Shown here: positions 18,972-28,713 of the stretch, in pieces | Layout of the letters: every line of letters begins with the position of its first letter | Numbering within the stretch: the stretch's first letter is position 1 | Origin: Thraustochytrium sp. TN22 | Taxonomy: Eukaryota > Sar > Bigyra > Thraustochytrida > Thraustochytriidae | Direction of reading: 5' to 3' | DNA: 64,000 bases | Assembly (NCBI GenBank): GCA_013306675.1 | Contig: JABLUY010000044.1 | Coordinates: forward strand, 62,001-126,000 | Position numbers and translations under genes: made by a program | The notes under the pieces: generated by a model | The model's input: only the letters and a program-made list of their open reading frames with translations | What the model was told of the DNA's origin: nothing | Database searches by the model: none

Positions 18972-21900
18972 TCAGGCCCGAAAGTCGCCGGGGAAGATCG
19001 CCTCGTGCGCAAAGGGACCGAGGTCACCCGGACTGACCGCGCGGGCGGCGGCGGCGTCGAGCACTGCGTCGAGCCAAGCAAAGGATACGATAAAGGGGTC
19101 GCCGCGGTAGTGCGGGTCTTCCTCGCGGCGCATAGTGGCAACGTCGCGGACCTGCCCGCGGTGGTCCCTGGCGCAGGGCGCGGTGGGGTTGTAAATGACG
19201 TGAGTGACGTCGCTGGAGAAGATGGGCAGGACGCGGGCGCCGTGCATGCGCGCGAGGGGCTCTAGCGTGGCCATGCGCGAGTAGCGCGCGTCGGGCCGCA
19301 CGTCGGCGTCCTCGACGTCGTCGACGCGGACAAGCTCGTACTTGTCAAAGTAGATGCAGCAGCCGCGCAACGGTGTCGAAAAGGTGAGCAACGGGTCGTC
19401 CTCGTCCTTGAGGAGGTCGTCGAGCGCGTCGTGGCCGCGCGAAGCGGCGGATTGCAACGGCACGCGGCCCAGCACGGCTTCGAGCGCCTGACTCGAGGTG
19501 GGCTCGAAGTCGTGATCGCCCAAGGCGTTCACGTGGCCATAGGCCTTGCGCGTCTCGGAGCTCATGTGGTAGTAGTCCTTGGCAAGCGGCTTGATGAACT
19601 CGCCCTCCTTGAGACAGGCCACGGCCCAGTCCACGAAGATGAGGTCGGAGCGGTCCTCCTTGATGAGATTCGCCACCTTGTGCGCGCTCACGGAGGGGTG
19701 TACGAGGACGTAAACCTTGAGCTTGTCGCTGCGCGGCTTGGAGCTAAAGTGCTGCGCGCCGTTGCTCGCCATGCACACGACCAGGTCCACGTGCGAGGCG
19801 ATCACCACCTGCTCGCCGTTCACGTGGCGAAAGACGATGGGCTTGTCGCGCAGAGCAAACTCCACCACGTACACGTTCATGCCGCCAAAGATCTTCGACT
19901 CGTCCTTGCGCTCCTCGCGGACGCGCCGCTGCACCTCCAGCTGCGACGTCGGCACCGTGCCCACCACGGCCCTGGCGCGCTGGTCCTGCTTGCGCTTGCC
20001 CGTCCGCTTGGCCTCCTTACTCTTATTGCTCGACAGCGCGCCGCTCGTCTGCACGTAGAGCGCCTCCAGCTCCTTGTACGTCATGCACTGGTCCCAGCGC
20101 TTATCGTCCGCGTACCGAATCTTGCGCACGCGCGGGAAGCGGATGACGAACTGCGAACTCCAGTTTTCTGAACGCGTGATCTCGGCGCCCGCCACCGCCA
20201 AGATGACCGACTCGCTCGGCTTGTACCACACGTCCGGCCGGTCGTTGCTCTTGGCCGGCTTCCAGTCCAGCAAGTGCGGCGGCGTCTTGCCCTTCTCCCA
20301 GCGCTGCTCCGCCGGCGCCAGCTTTTGCCGCAGCGCCTCCAGCTCGTTCATGCTGTAGCCCGTGCCCACCTTGCCAAAGGTGTAGAACTTGGTCGGCGCC
20401 TCGCCGTCCTTGGTGTCCTCGGCCACGCCCAGCATGAACTTGCTCGGCCCGCCGCTTCGTCGCTGCCGGTCCGGAAAGAAACCGCCCAAGATGATCACGT
20501 CCAACGAGTCGCTCAGCTGCGAAAAGTACTCCGGCTTGACCTTGAGCCAGGCGTCCTTGGAGCGCGTCTTGAGCTGGTACGTCGACGCCAGCCCCTTGAG
20601 CATCAGGCCCTCGCCGCGGTCTTCCAGCACCTCGTCCAGCATGTTCGACACCGTCTTGAAGCGCTCCCGCTGGTCCACCGCCGTCACCACCGTGCACTCA
20701 GAGATTTCCACCTTGTGCGGGATCTCGCGGATCACCTTTTCCAGAATCTCGCGCCGCACCTCGTACGAGAGCCCGGTCAGCGAGCCCTGGCGGTCGGCTG
20801 CGATCTGCGGCGACCGCACGTGGACAATGTCAAAGGCTTTGAGGCAGAGCCACCGCGAGCCCTCGTAGCCATCGTTCGTGCCGAACTCCCGCGCTGCGTT
20901 GCTCGCCGCGTCGCGATTATTGCCAAAGGCCACCAGCTGCCCGGTCTGGCTGTCGTAGTGGACCACCTCGCAGTCGATGATGCACTCATCGGCGCAGAAC
21001 GCCTTGTTCACGTCCATGAGCAGCGCCTTATCGTAGTTGTACATGGCGCCCAAGTCGGTGCCGCTCCGCGAGAGGACCTTGATCGCGTTCGGGTCTCTGC
21101 GCCAGTGAATCAGGGCGCGCTCACCGTCCCACTTGCGCTCGATCGCGAACGCCTGGTGCTTGAACCCATCGATGATCTTCGACCACACGTTTTGCCTGTA
21201 GCCCAGCATCGGCTCGAACGCCTTGAACAGTGTCACGGTCGGCGTCACGCGCTTCTCCGGGTCGGCGCACACTGCGCAAGTGTGCAAAAGGTTGACGCAG
21301 GAGCTGTACTGCTGCTTTGCGTCCGGGTGCAGGGCACCCAGGAACGAGGTCGACCCCATGAAGGTGCTCATTGAGTCCCGCAGGATGATGCGCAGCACCC
21401 ACTTGACCTCCACTGGGGTCATTCGCGATTTGGACGAACTGGACAGGAAAAATCGACACAGTACATCCTGACGCTCACTCGCGCTGGTGGCCTTCTCCAA
21501 AAGGTCCAGCTGATCGTTCACGTCCTTGACGGTCCAGCACGACCCGCGCTCGCGCTCGCGCACGGGCGCCTCCCGCGCCTGCCGCGCACTGGCTTTTCGC
21601 TGCCGCGTCATGGGCATCTCCTCCTCATCGTCTGCGTCCTCGCCCGAGTCGCGCGGCATGAAGAGCTTCTCTCGCTCCAGGAGCACGTTGCGCACCACGC
21701 TAGGAACGTCGTTGGGACCTGGGTTCACCGATCTGTCCTTGTAGTTGAGGATGGCCTGCGCGTCGCGGGACTTCTCCACGAGGCCCATCGCCTTGACAAC
21801 CAGCTTCGACAGCGTCATGTCCTTCACCCCGTACCCTTTTCGGGTCGTGTCCGCGCTCGGGATGAGGAGGCGCGCCAGCGGGAACAGGTTCTGCTTCCTG

Positions 21901-22067
21901 CTCGTGTCCATGAGCCCCTTTCGAAAGAATATACTGACGCGCTTCTTGCCTTTTGTGATCTCTGACTTCTCCAGCGCGTCCGCCACGCGCTTGAACGGTA
22001 AGCTGTTCGCGTACGCGAAGCTCTCCTCGGGGTACAGCTGCACGCCCTGCTCCGCTGCTGCCGCCAT
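18972..22067 (-). CDS. LIG4: DNA ligase IV
   Basis: ATG at 22067 gives 1031 residues, close to the ~910-1000 usual for the family. Order: N-terminal DNA-binding region (~1-250, split by a charged insert near 125-170), adenylation domain with motif I ERKWDGER (nucleophile Lys312), EGLMLKGL (motif IV), AWLKVKPEY (motif V), then the OB-fold. BRCT1 lies at ~715-860 and BRCT2 at ~885-1020. Tandem BRCT repeats after an ATP-dependent ligase core are diagnostic of LIG4, which binds XRCC4 through the inter-BRCT linker and seals breaks in non-homologous end joining. In-frame sequence before the ATG is Arg/Ala-rich and unlike the family. It is head-to-head with the CCDC148 homologue. The domain set is complete and I see no break. 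Confidence 0.95.
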   Translation of the reverse strand: MAAAAEQGVQLYPEESFAYANSLPFKRVADALEKSEITKGKKRVSIFFRKGLMDTSRKQNLFPLARLLIPSADTTRKGYGVKDMTLSKLVVKAMGLVEKSRDAQAILNYKDRSVNPGPNDVPSVVRNVLLEREKLFMPRDSGEDADDEEEMPMTRQRKASARQAREAPVRERERGSCWTVKDVNDQLDLLEKATSASERQDVLCRFFLSSSSKSRMTPVEVKWVLRIILRDSMSTFMGSTSFLGALHPDAKQQYSSCVNLLHTCAVCADPEKRVTPTVTLFKAFEPMLGYRQNVWSKIIDGFKHQAFAIERKWDGERALIHWRRDPNAIKVLSRSGTDLGAMYNYDKALLMDVNKAFCADECIIDCEVVHYDSQTGQLVAFGNNRDAASNAAREFGTNDGYEGSRWLCLKAFDIVHVRSPQIAADRQGSLTGLSYEVRREILEKVIREIPHKVEISECTVVTAVDQRERFKTVSNMLDEVLEDRGEGLMLKGLASTYQLKTRSKDAWLKVKPEYFSQLSDSLDVIILGGFFPDRQRRSGGPSKFMLGVAEDTKDGEAPTKFYTFGKVGTGYSMNELEALRQKLAPAEQRWEKGKTPPHLLDWKPAKSNDRPDVWYKPSESVILAVAGAEITRSENWSSQFVIRFPRVRKIRYADDKRWDQCMTYKELEALYVQTSGALSSNKSKEAKRTGKRKQDQRARAVVGTVPTSQLEVQRRVREERKDESKIFGGMNVYVVEFALRDKPIVFRHVNGEQVVIASHVDLVVCMASNGAQHFSSKPRSDKLKVYVLVHPSVSAHKVANLIKEDRSDLIFVDWAVACLKEGEFIKPLAKDYYHMSSETRKAYGHVNALGDHDFEPTSSQALEAVLGRVPLQSAASRGHDALDDLLKDEDDPLLTFSTPLRGCCIYFDKYELVRVDDVEDADVRPDARYSRMATLEPLARMHGARVLPIFSSDVTHVIYNPTAPCARDHRGQVRDVATMRREEDPHYRGDPFIVSFAWLDAVLDAAAARAVSPGDLGPFAHEAIFPGDFRA

Positions 22068-22552
22068 CCTGGCGACCGGCCCGCGGACGCGTTGGCCCGC
22101 GACGTGACGCGAGCAAGCGAGAGCACCGCGGGCGGCCCGGCAGGCGAGAGAGCGGGCCGAGCGGGCGGGCGTGGGAGCCCGCGCGCCCGCGCAGCCCAGG
22201 CGCGCGCCGGGCTCGGTGGTTGGGGGTCTGTGCCAGTCTCCTTCGCGCGGAACGCAAGTCTTCCGGGTTTTGGGTGATTCCGGACTCCCGTTTAGTACGG
22301 CGCCGCGCCGCGCCGAAGAACCCAACGGCTTTAGCGCCAGGAGTCGGATGCGCGTGCAGAAAACGCAGTGATCGAGCGCGTGATCGAGCGAGCGAGCGGG
22401 CGAGCGGGCGGGAGCGCGAGGAAGCGCGGCGAGCCAAGCAATCAGGCAAGCAAGCAAGTGAGCAAGCAAGCGGTCGGTCGGTCAGTCGCTCGGCTCGACT
22501 CGGCTCGACTCGACTCGCATCTCGACGCACCTCCACGCAACTCAACAGCGGA
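22068..22552. promoter_or_regulatory. Bidirectional promoter region (LIG4 / CCDC148 homologue)
   Basis: 485 bp between divergent start codons. It contains GAGCGAGC and CAAGCAAG runs (about 22385-22470) and CGACTCGACTCG repeats just before the plus-strand ATG. Promoter role rests on position. Confidence 0.45.
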
Positions 22553-24454
22553 ATGGAGGCGGCGCTTGCGAGCGCGGAGCGCGGCAGTGCGGTGCTGGCG
22601 CGGCTGGCACAGCAGCGTGCGACGCAGAAACGGCGCACGCGCGTGAGCAAGCACAAGCATGACTGGCACGCCGAGCAGCGTGCGATGGCGCTCGAGGCGC
22701 GTGAACTGGAGGCCGCGTTGACCGAAACCACGCGCAAGCTGGGCGGCGTCGCCCAGGAGAGGCAGCAGGCAGCGGACTGTGGCGAGGAACGGCGCACGCG
22801 CGGCACCGTCGGCCGGCGTCGCGCGGCGCCGACGACGCAGGTCCACGAGCGCAAGCAGCAGCTACCGCCGCCACAACCGCCGCAACCGGTATGCGCCGAG
22901 GAAGCACAACAGTGGCACGCGCTGGCGAGCCAGCTGGACGCCGATGCGACCGGCGCGGCCCAGCTGCGCGAGGAGCTTCTCGCCCAGGCGCGCGGCATGC
23001 AGGTGCTTCTTCGTCAAAATGGCGACGACGTGCAGCAGAACCGACAGCTCTTGCAAGAAATGGCGCAGGTCCTGCAGGTCGTGCGCCAGGGCTTCGCCCA
23101 GATCGACGAGGAGCTACACGAGGCCTCGCGCGAGGCGTGGCAGGAGTGCCTCGAGGCCCGCGCCGCCGTTGCGAAGGTGATGCGCGACACCAACCCCACG
23201 AGGCCTGAAACAGAGGCGAAAACGGGCTCGAGCAGGACGCACGAGGGGCAGGCCGAAGCAGTGTGCTTCGAGCTGCGCCAGGCGGCGGCGGGTCACGAGG
23301 AGGCGGCAGCCGTGGCGGCGGCGGTTGCAGCTGGCGAGCACGAGGTCACTGCACTCGTTGACGCGCACAAGAAGGCGCTCGAGGCGGTTCATGCTCGTGC
23401 GGCGGCTCATGCGAGCGCACAAAAGTCGCTGCGCGGCGGCGAGGAGGCGGCATTGCGCGAGCACGACTTGGACGCCCTGGAGAAGGTCTACCGCGAGACG
23501 GTGCTAAGGGGGCGTGGCTTGCCACTGTTCATGGATCGTGTGGGCGTCCAGCTGCCGAGCGTGCAGCGCGAGCAGGTGGAGCGCGCTCTGGCGTGCTTCG
23601 AGGAGGGCCGGCGACTGACCGCGCAGCGCAAGGACGCCGTGCACAGCTTTTCGCGGGCCTTGGGTCTGGCGCGTGAGCGTGCTCTGCGCGCAGTGCAATC
23701 AGGCGTGAGTGAGCACCTTGCAGACCTGGAGCGGCGCGGGGAGCGGGCCGCCCTGGCGGAGCGGCGCGAAGAGATTCTCGCGCGCCTCGAGGTGCAGCGG
23801 CGCTTGGCAGCGGAGCGCGCCGCGGAGGAGGCCGAGGCGCGACGCGAGCGCGAAGAACGGGAGCGCGAGGAACAGGAGCGACGGGACGCGCTGCAGGAGC
23901 TGGAGCGCGAGCACAAGCACCGCCTGGTCGCGGAGCTGCACGCGCGGCGCTCCTTCGAGAGCGCGTTGCACGAGTTGCTGAGTGCACAGCACGAGTCAGA
24001 GCTGCGCGAGCTTGCTCGCGCGCGCGCGCCAGAGAACCAGGAGCGCATTGACTTTCGTGAGGCACAGCGTCAGGAGCGCGCAGAAGCACGCGCCGTGGAG
24101 GCCGAGCGTGCGCGCATCGAGGCCGCCGTGGCTGAGCAGCGGCTGCAAAAGCTCAAGACCACCGTCCCATACTTTGGCAAGCTGCAAGACATCGTGCCGT
24201 CTCGAGACCGGCTGGAGCAGCACACCTTCTCCTCGGCCGTGGTGCCAGACGCGGCATACCATAACTACGCGCGCGAAGGGCTCTTTCGCAATCCGGGGTT
24301 CACGGACGCGCAGATCTGCGGTGACGTTCGTTTCCGCCTAGTCGAGGCTTTGCGCGCCAAGGGACTGAACAACTCTAGCTACGCGCACACGCTACTGCAC
24401 AACATGGCTGCGGATACCTTAGCGCACAAGAACCTGCAGGCGTCCATGACTTGA
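22553..24454 (+). CDS. CCDC148: Coiled-coil protein, CCDC148 homologue (633 aa)
   Basis: I start at the ATG at 22553 (MEAALASAERGSA). The protein is long charged helix with coiled coil nearly throughout, densest at ~400-540, rich in Glu, Arg and Ala. The last ~90 residues are the informative part: VPYFGKLQDIVPSRDRL, then QICGDVRFRLVEALRAKGL and SSYAHTLLHNM. This fits my memory of the C-terminus of animal CCDC148 (QIVSDVR..., AL-REAGL, YAKE-L). Human CCDC148 is ~590 aa, so length fits. The family tracks with species that build cilia; its job is not defined. If the C-terminal match fails, the safe call is a coiled-coil protein. Confidence 0.65.
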   Translation: MEAALASAERGSAVLARLAQQRATQKRRTRVSKHKHDWHAEQRAMALEARELEAALTETTRKLGGVAQERQQAADCGEERRTRGTVGRRRAAPTTQVHERKQQLPPPQPPQPVCAEEAQQWHALASQLDADATGAAQLREELLAQARGMQVLLRQNGDDVQQNRQLLQEMAQVLQVVRQGFAQIDEELHEASREAWQECLEARAAVAKVMRDTNPTRPETEAKTGSSRTHEGQAEAVCFELRQAAAGHEEAAAVAAAVAAGEHEVTALVDAHKKALEAVHARAAAHASAQKSLRGGEEAALREHDLDALEKVYRETVLRGRGLPLFMDRVGVQLPSVQREQVERALACFEEGRRLTAQRKDAVHSFSRALGLARERALRAVQSGVSEHLADLERRGERAALAERREEILARLEVQRRLAAERAAEEAEARREREEREREEQERRDALQELEREHKHRLVAELHARRSFESALHELLSAQHESELRELARARAPENQERIDFREAQRQERAEARAVEAERARIEAAVAEQRLQKLKTTVPYFGKLQDIVPSRDRLEQHTFSSAVVPDAAYHNYAREGLFRNPGFTDAQICGDVRFRLVEALRAKGLNNSSYAHTLLHNMAADTLAHKNLQASMT

Positions 24455-24791
24455 AGAAGAAGAAGAAGAAGGTGATGATGCAAAACGCGGCACAGGCAGT
24501 ATGACAAGTAATTCACAAGAAGGAGGATTGGCTTTTGACCCTGCCGTTCGAATCGGAGCTTGCTGCGCGCATGCGTGGCACGTTACGAGACGCCACGAAG
24601 TGAGGTTGTAAGTCCGCTGGGACCGAGCACGCACAATCGCAAGACACTTGCAGGCGTCCAGATCAAAGATGACGATAAGTACAGTTTATCTGCTTCTTTC
24701 CGGGGAGAGACCATAAACAATGCCTGGCACTTGTGCTGGGCACAAGCACGGTGCGCTACGGGCATTCAACGATAGTACACTTTACCTGCCG
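24455..24791. other. Convergent 3' region
   Basis: 337 bp between stop codons, relatively AT-rich, starting with a (GAA)n run at 24453-24470. A T-loop-like string near 24547 is not part of a tRNA. No gene seen. Confidence 0.5.
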
Positions 24792-26417
24792 TCACGGCAT
24801 GAGAATGCGGCTGGTGCCATGTACAAAAACGGCGGTGATGATGGTGTCCATCTGGATGTTACTGAGCTCGGTGGCGACGCTGAGTCCATGGGCCACGGCG
24901 CGGTCCGTGACCACCTGCATCATCTTGAGCACGAGCGTGGCGCTCAGCGTCTGGCGGTCGCGGCCGCCGCGGGCCACCTGCTCCTGGATGACGCGAAAGA
25001 GGTTGCGGCCCGTGCGCAGCAGCATGTGGTGGTCGCCGCCCCCGTCGAGCGTGGGAAGAACGCCAGGCATGCGGAACATGCCACGTGCGGCCATTTGCGT
25101 CTCCAGCTCTGCGCGCGAGTACGAGAGGCTCTCGAAGACGTCCACGTACAGCGGGCCGTCGCTGGTCTCCACCCGCACGTAGACGCGCTCCGGCGTGTTG
25201 GTCATCTTGCAGCGATAGCCCGCGGCGCGCAGCATGTACATGAGACAGGCGTTCTGAACGAGGGGCAGGCCGACGCCCACGCTTTGGAAGAATGTGGGAT
25301 AGGACGCCTCCTCCATGATCCAGTCGGCGTCCGGGCCGAGGCCGCTGCGTCTGGCCTGCCGCGCGGCGCAGAGACGGCTCATGAAGGTCTGTACGAGGGC
25401 CGGGTCGCGCCGTGCCGGCAGGGACGCGAAACTTGCCGTGGGCGCATCGCTGGCGAGGACGGCGGCCTCGGGCGCGAGCGAGGCGAGCCAGGCGTAGAGC
25501 TTGGCCGGCCCATCTACGCGCGTCAGGGACGGGTTGCGGAGGACCGCCTCAATTAGACACAGACCGTCGAGCAAAAAGTCGCAGCCAGCGGCGCTGGGGC
25601 GGCGGGCAGCCTCGTCCATGAAGCGACCCACGAGGAAGCTGGCGCGGCCGATACGGTAAACGGCGCGCAGGCGGAACCTGGCCGGATCCTGCGTCCAGTA
25701 GTCGGCGTCGGCCTCGCGCGCGCAGGCCAGGAGCTCGTTGCTGCTGCGAAAGTCGAAGGCCGCCTCCTCGATGTAGGGCAGCACCCGGCTTTGGAAGGCC
25801 TCGCGGTACGCCTCCCAGCCTTCCCTGGCGGTTGTGGGCGGGGCCCTGAGCTTATTGATCATCTCAAAGAAGGTGGGTCGCGCCACTTGCTTGAGGTACA
25901 TGCGCTTCGCGCTGGTGGGCCTCGAGGGCGGCAGCCGCTGCGAAGACGGGACCGCGACGCGCGGGAACACGGCTTCGTCGCTGGCAGCGAAGACCAGAGG
26001 CGTGACAGCCACGGCCGCGCGGCCCTCTCGAGGGCGCTCCTTCCATGCGCGGAAGCCCGCGTTGCGCCAGAGGAAGTCCACCTCGTAGGCGCGCGCGTAG
26101 AGCTCGTCCTCGTGCTTGGCGACGAGGTTGCGCACGGCGCTGCAGGTCTGCGCGAGGCGCGCTATCCTTCGGCCCGCCAGCTCCAGCTCCGCGTTGCGCC
26201 ACGGCCTCGGCTTTGCCTCGCTGCCGCCGTTCTCCGCGTGCCTCTCGCCGCGCGGTTGGTGCTGCCGCTCATGCTGCCCGTGCTCGCCGACGCTGTTGCT
26301 GTTGCTGTTGCTGTTGCGGCTCGTCGGCGCCGGCGCCGGCCAGCGCTCGTCGGCGTGCCTGGCGAGCGCGCTGTGCAGCACCAGCAGCAGCACGGGCTCC
26401 GGCAGGCGGTCGAGCAT
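24792..26417 (-). CDS. F-box protein with transglutaminase-like (SirB1) domain, FBXO21-like (541 aa)
   Basis: ATG at 26417 begins directly with an F-box pattern (LDRLPEPVLLLVLHSAL). An Asn-Ser repeat and low-complexity insert interrupt it before the second half (RRIARLAQTCSAVRNLV, ~83-98). A helical region follows (FLWRNAGFRAWKE at ~115). Residues ~265-460 resemble the Transglut_core2/SirB1 domain: FLLDGLCLIEAVLRNP, VGVGLPLVQNACLMYML, RVYVRVE and PLYVDVF. Animal FBXO21 has F-box, SirB1-like and a C-terminal YccV domain; the YccV part is not visible here. FBXO21 is the substrate receptor of an SCF ubiquitin ligase. A Cys-His-Asp triad is not obvious, so a non-catalytic fold is likely. The gene is head-to-head with GPATCH1. 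Confidence 0.75.
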   Translation of the reverse strand: MLDRLPEPVLLLVLHSALARHADERWPAPAPTSRNSNSNSNSVGEHGQHERQHQPRGERHAENGGSEAKPRPWRNAELELAGRRIARLAQTCSAVRNLVAKHEDELYARAYEVDFLWRNAGFRAWKERPREGRAAVAVTPLVFAASDEAVFPRVAVPSSQRLPPSRPTSAKRMYLKQVARPTFFEMINKLRAPPTTAREGWEAYREAFQSRVLPYIEEAAFDFRSSNELLACAREADADYWTQDPARFRLRAVYRIGRASFLVGRFMDEAARRPSAAGCDFLLDGLCLIEAVLRNPSLTRVDGPAKLYAWLASLAPEAAVLASDAPTASFASLPARRDPALVQTFMSRLCAARQARRSGLGPDADWIMEEASYPTFFQSVGVGLPLVQNACLMYMLRAAGYRCKMTNTPERVYVRVETSDGPLYVDVFESLSYSRAELETQMAARGMFRMPGVLPTLDGGGDHHMLLRTGRNLFRVIQEQVARGGRDRQTLSATLVLKMMQVVTDRAVAHGLSVATELSNIQMDTIITAVFVHGTSRILMP

Positions 26418-26668
26418 GCCGGAGTCTGCTGCTGCGCGGGCGGCGCTCTCCGACTTGCCTTGCCCTGCCCTCCCCTCCCCTGCCCTGCCCTGCCCTGCCT
26501 TGCGTCGCTTACGGTTTTGCTCTGGCCAGGCTCTGGTGCATGCTCATGACGACGACGACGACGAGCTCGAAGAAGAGAGCGCGCGTGGCGAAGCGAGGCC
26601 GCAGACCCGGTTCGAGGCGGCGGCGGCGGTCGTGCGCGCGCGCGCGGGCGGGCCGGCGGGTGGGCGCC
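26418..26668. promoter_or_regulatory. Bidirectional promoter region (F-box gene / GPATCH1)
   Basis: 251 bp between start codons, the shortest head-to-head gap here. It has a pyrimidine-rich CCTGCCCT repeat (26457-26505) and a (GAC)n run near 26545-26565. An in-frame ATG at 26546 could extend GPATCH1 upstream. Confidence 0.5.
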
Positions 26669-28093
26669 ATGCTGGGCACGGCGCTCGTATCGGAGCACGA
26701 GCGGCGGCGGCTGCTGCAGCAGGCGGGCGAGCGGGATGCGAGCGAGGCGAGGTCGCGGTCGCGCGGCGGCGAGGTGTATGACGACCAGGGCCGGCGGCGG
26801 CTGCACGGCGCCTTCCGCGGCGGCTTCTCCGCCGGATACCACAATACGGTGGGGTCGGCACAGGGGTACGAGGCGCCGCAGGGCTTCGTGTCGCGGCGAG
26901 GCGACCGCCAGCGCACGCCGAGGCGGCGGCAGCGGGTCGAGGACTTCCTTGACGAGGAGGACGACTCGCTCGTGGTGGCGCGACCGCGCGAGGCCTACGG
27001 GCTGTACGAGCAGCGGGCCGCGCAGGGCAGGCAGGGCGCGCTCTCGTTCGAAGAGGGCGACCGCTTCGGCCTGGCTGGGTCGCTGCTGGCGCAGTCCGTG
27101 GAACCCGTGAGGGCGACTTTTGGGTCACGCCTGATGCAGTCGCTGGGGTGGCGGCCAGGCCAGGGTCTGGGGCCGCGCATCCAGGTAGAGGCGGGCGGGC
27201 AGCGCGTGCTCGCGGACGGCAGCGTGGAGGTGGATATGCACGCGGTGGGACGGTCGTTCGCGCCGCCCGATACGCCAAAGGTGCAATTCTCGTTCCGGAC
27301 ACGGCGCCCCGGCCTGGGTGCCGAGTCCCCGTCTCCGAGGAGCTCCGCACCGGGCGCGGAGCAGGGCGCCAACCAACAGAATAAGCGAATGCGGCGCAAC
27401 CAGGGCATTGGCGTCGGGATCTTCGAGGAGGCGGACGTTGATGACGTGGAGCCTTACGCGTCAGACGAGGGTGGCGGCGGGTCGTCCCAGGCCACGCTCC
27501 TGGCGAAGATGGAGTCCAAACTACGCGAGCAGCAGTCGCGCGCCGCGCGCCGCGCTAGCGGTGACCCCTTGGCTGCCTTTCAGGCAGCCACGCGGCCCGA
27601 GACGCCGCCCAAGGAGTACCCGTGGGCCGTAGCGGAGACGGCGGCGCCAGGCAACCTTGGTTCCGGGCTGAGCGCGCAGTTGCCAGACATATCGCCGCTC
27701 ACTTCACGCTTCGTGCCGGCGTCATCTTCAAGCTCGTCCTCTTCGGGTATTGGCGGCTCTGTCGAATCGAGAGCTACGGGCCATGTGCAGGTGACACGGG
27801 AGGTGGCGGAGTGGATCCCCGCCTCTATTGTATCAAAGCGCTTCGGGCTACCGCCCGTGGCGGCTGCGCGCGAAGAGAAGCATGAACGTGAGCGCAACTT
27901 CGAAGCGGAGGCGAGGGCGGCGCCACGGGCGGCGCCAGAGATGTCTGTGGCTACTGTGCGCGCGATTTTCGATGAAGAGGTCGACGAGGAGGCGACCTTG
28001 GACATGCCTCTGACGGCTGCCACAGGGAGTGGCGCACGGTCGGCCGTGGTCTTTCGGTCGCGAGCGGCGCGCGCAAAGGCGAACGAGACTTGA
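26669..28093 (+). CDS. GPATCH1: G-patch domain protein 1 (GPATCH1 family)
   Basis: ATG at 26669 gives 474 residues. An in-frame ATG at 26546 adds only a basic tail, so I prefer the inner start. The N-terminal family block is clear: GTALVSEHERR, RLHGAFRGGFSAGYHNTVGS and EDFLDEEDD (the DUF1604/GPATCH1 signature). The G-patch is at ~150-171 (FGSRLMQSLGWRPGQGLGP). Middle and C-terminal parts are disordered, with a short block VAEWIPASIVSKRFGLPP near 380. GPATCH1 joins the late spliceosome; G-patch proteins in general activate DEAH helicases. It is half the human length (931 aa), ending soon after the core motifs with a basic tail, as in other protist members. Confidence 0.92.
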   Translation: MLGTALVSEHERRRLLQQAGERDASEARSRSRGGEVYDDQGRRRLHGAFRGGFSAGYHNTVGSAQGYEAPQGFVSRRGDRQRTPRRRQRVEDFLDEEDDSLVVARPREAYGLYEQRAAQGRQGALSFEEGDRFGLAGSLLAQSVEPVRATFGSRLMQSLGWRPGQGLGPRIQVEAGGQRVLADGSVEVDMHAVGRSFAPPDTPKVQFSFRTRRPGLGAESPSPRSSAPGAEQGANQQNKRMRRNQGIGVGIFEEADVDDVEPYASDEGGGGSSQATLLAKMESKLREQQSRAARRASGDPLAAFQAATRPETPPKEYPWAVAETAAPGNLGSGLSAQLPDISPLTSRFVPASSSSSSSSGIGGSVESRATGHVQVTREVAEWIPASIVSKRFGLPPVAAAREEKHERERNFEAEARAAPRAAPEMSVATVRAIFDEEVDEEATLDMPLTAATGSGARSAVVFRSRAARAKANET

Positions 28094-28713
28094 TGGCGAG
28101 CGAGGCCGAGCGAGAGCTGAACATGACGGAAACGTTGACAGGTGTTGACGGTGAGCGAGACCTGAATATGATCAAAGAAGTGGACCTACCCTGCAGACTG
28201 GAGTAGGCTAGTGGTGGTGAACGAGGGCTGGCCCTAGAGCTAGCTAGCTAGCTAGGGTCGGCAAGAGTTCCGACGTGAATGTAAGATGAATGGCGAGAAA
28301 AGCGACAAGTGATACTTTACTTTTGATCGAAAGAACGAGGGCATGCACAAATACAGGTGGCTCGGCATGGACGACGGCGGGTTTGTGTGTGTGTGTGTGT
28401 CAGTGATTCTGCCTGCGTGTCAATTTGTGTGTCTGTCGGACGGGCCGAATGCAGAGCAGAGTTTGGTGAGGGGCTGCATGCAATCATACAGTCGAGAGCC
28501 GTGTGAAAGTTCCACACGCGCGCCGGGGTCGGCATTGAATGGACATGGAGAACGAAAGTGAGGAAGGAAGGAAGAAAAGAAGGAAGCAAGTGAGAAAGGC
28601 AGACTCGCAGAGCAGAGCGCTCAGCGCACTTCCATTGATGCGCCTGTGAGGGCCACAGTGCGATGTGGTGGGCCGTGGTGGTCACCAGCGCGCGCGCGTA
28701 GGAGAGGGTTTTC
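28094..28713. other. Convergent 3' region
   Basis: 620 bp between the stop codons of GPATCH1 and the AP2 gene. It contains a near-palindromic CTAG/GCTA tract at 28234-28257, (GT)n near 28384-28400 and an AAGG/AAGA run at 28560-28595. No gene seen. Confidence 0.55.
28234..28257. repeat. Near-palindromic CCCTAG...CTAGGG tract with (GCTA)4
   Basis: Flanked by CCCTAG and CTAGGG, so it can fold on itself. It sits about 140 bp after the GPATCH1 stop. Confidence 0.75.

Noticed and set aside
24540-24560. GTTCGAATC string resembling a tRNA T-loop
   Set aside because: Flanking bases pair for only three positions and there is no A-box, anticodon arm or acceptor stem upstream.
28234-28257. CCCTAG...CTAGGG as an intrinsic terminator
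   Set aside because: Intrinsic hairpin terminators are a bacterial mechanism; here it is better read as one more GCTA tract.
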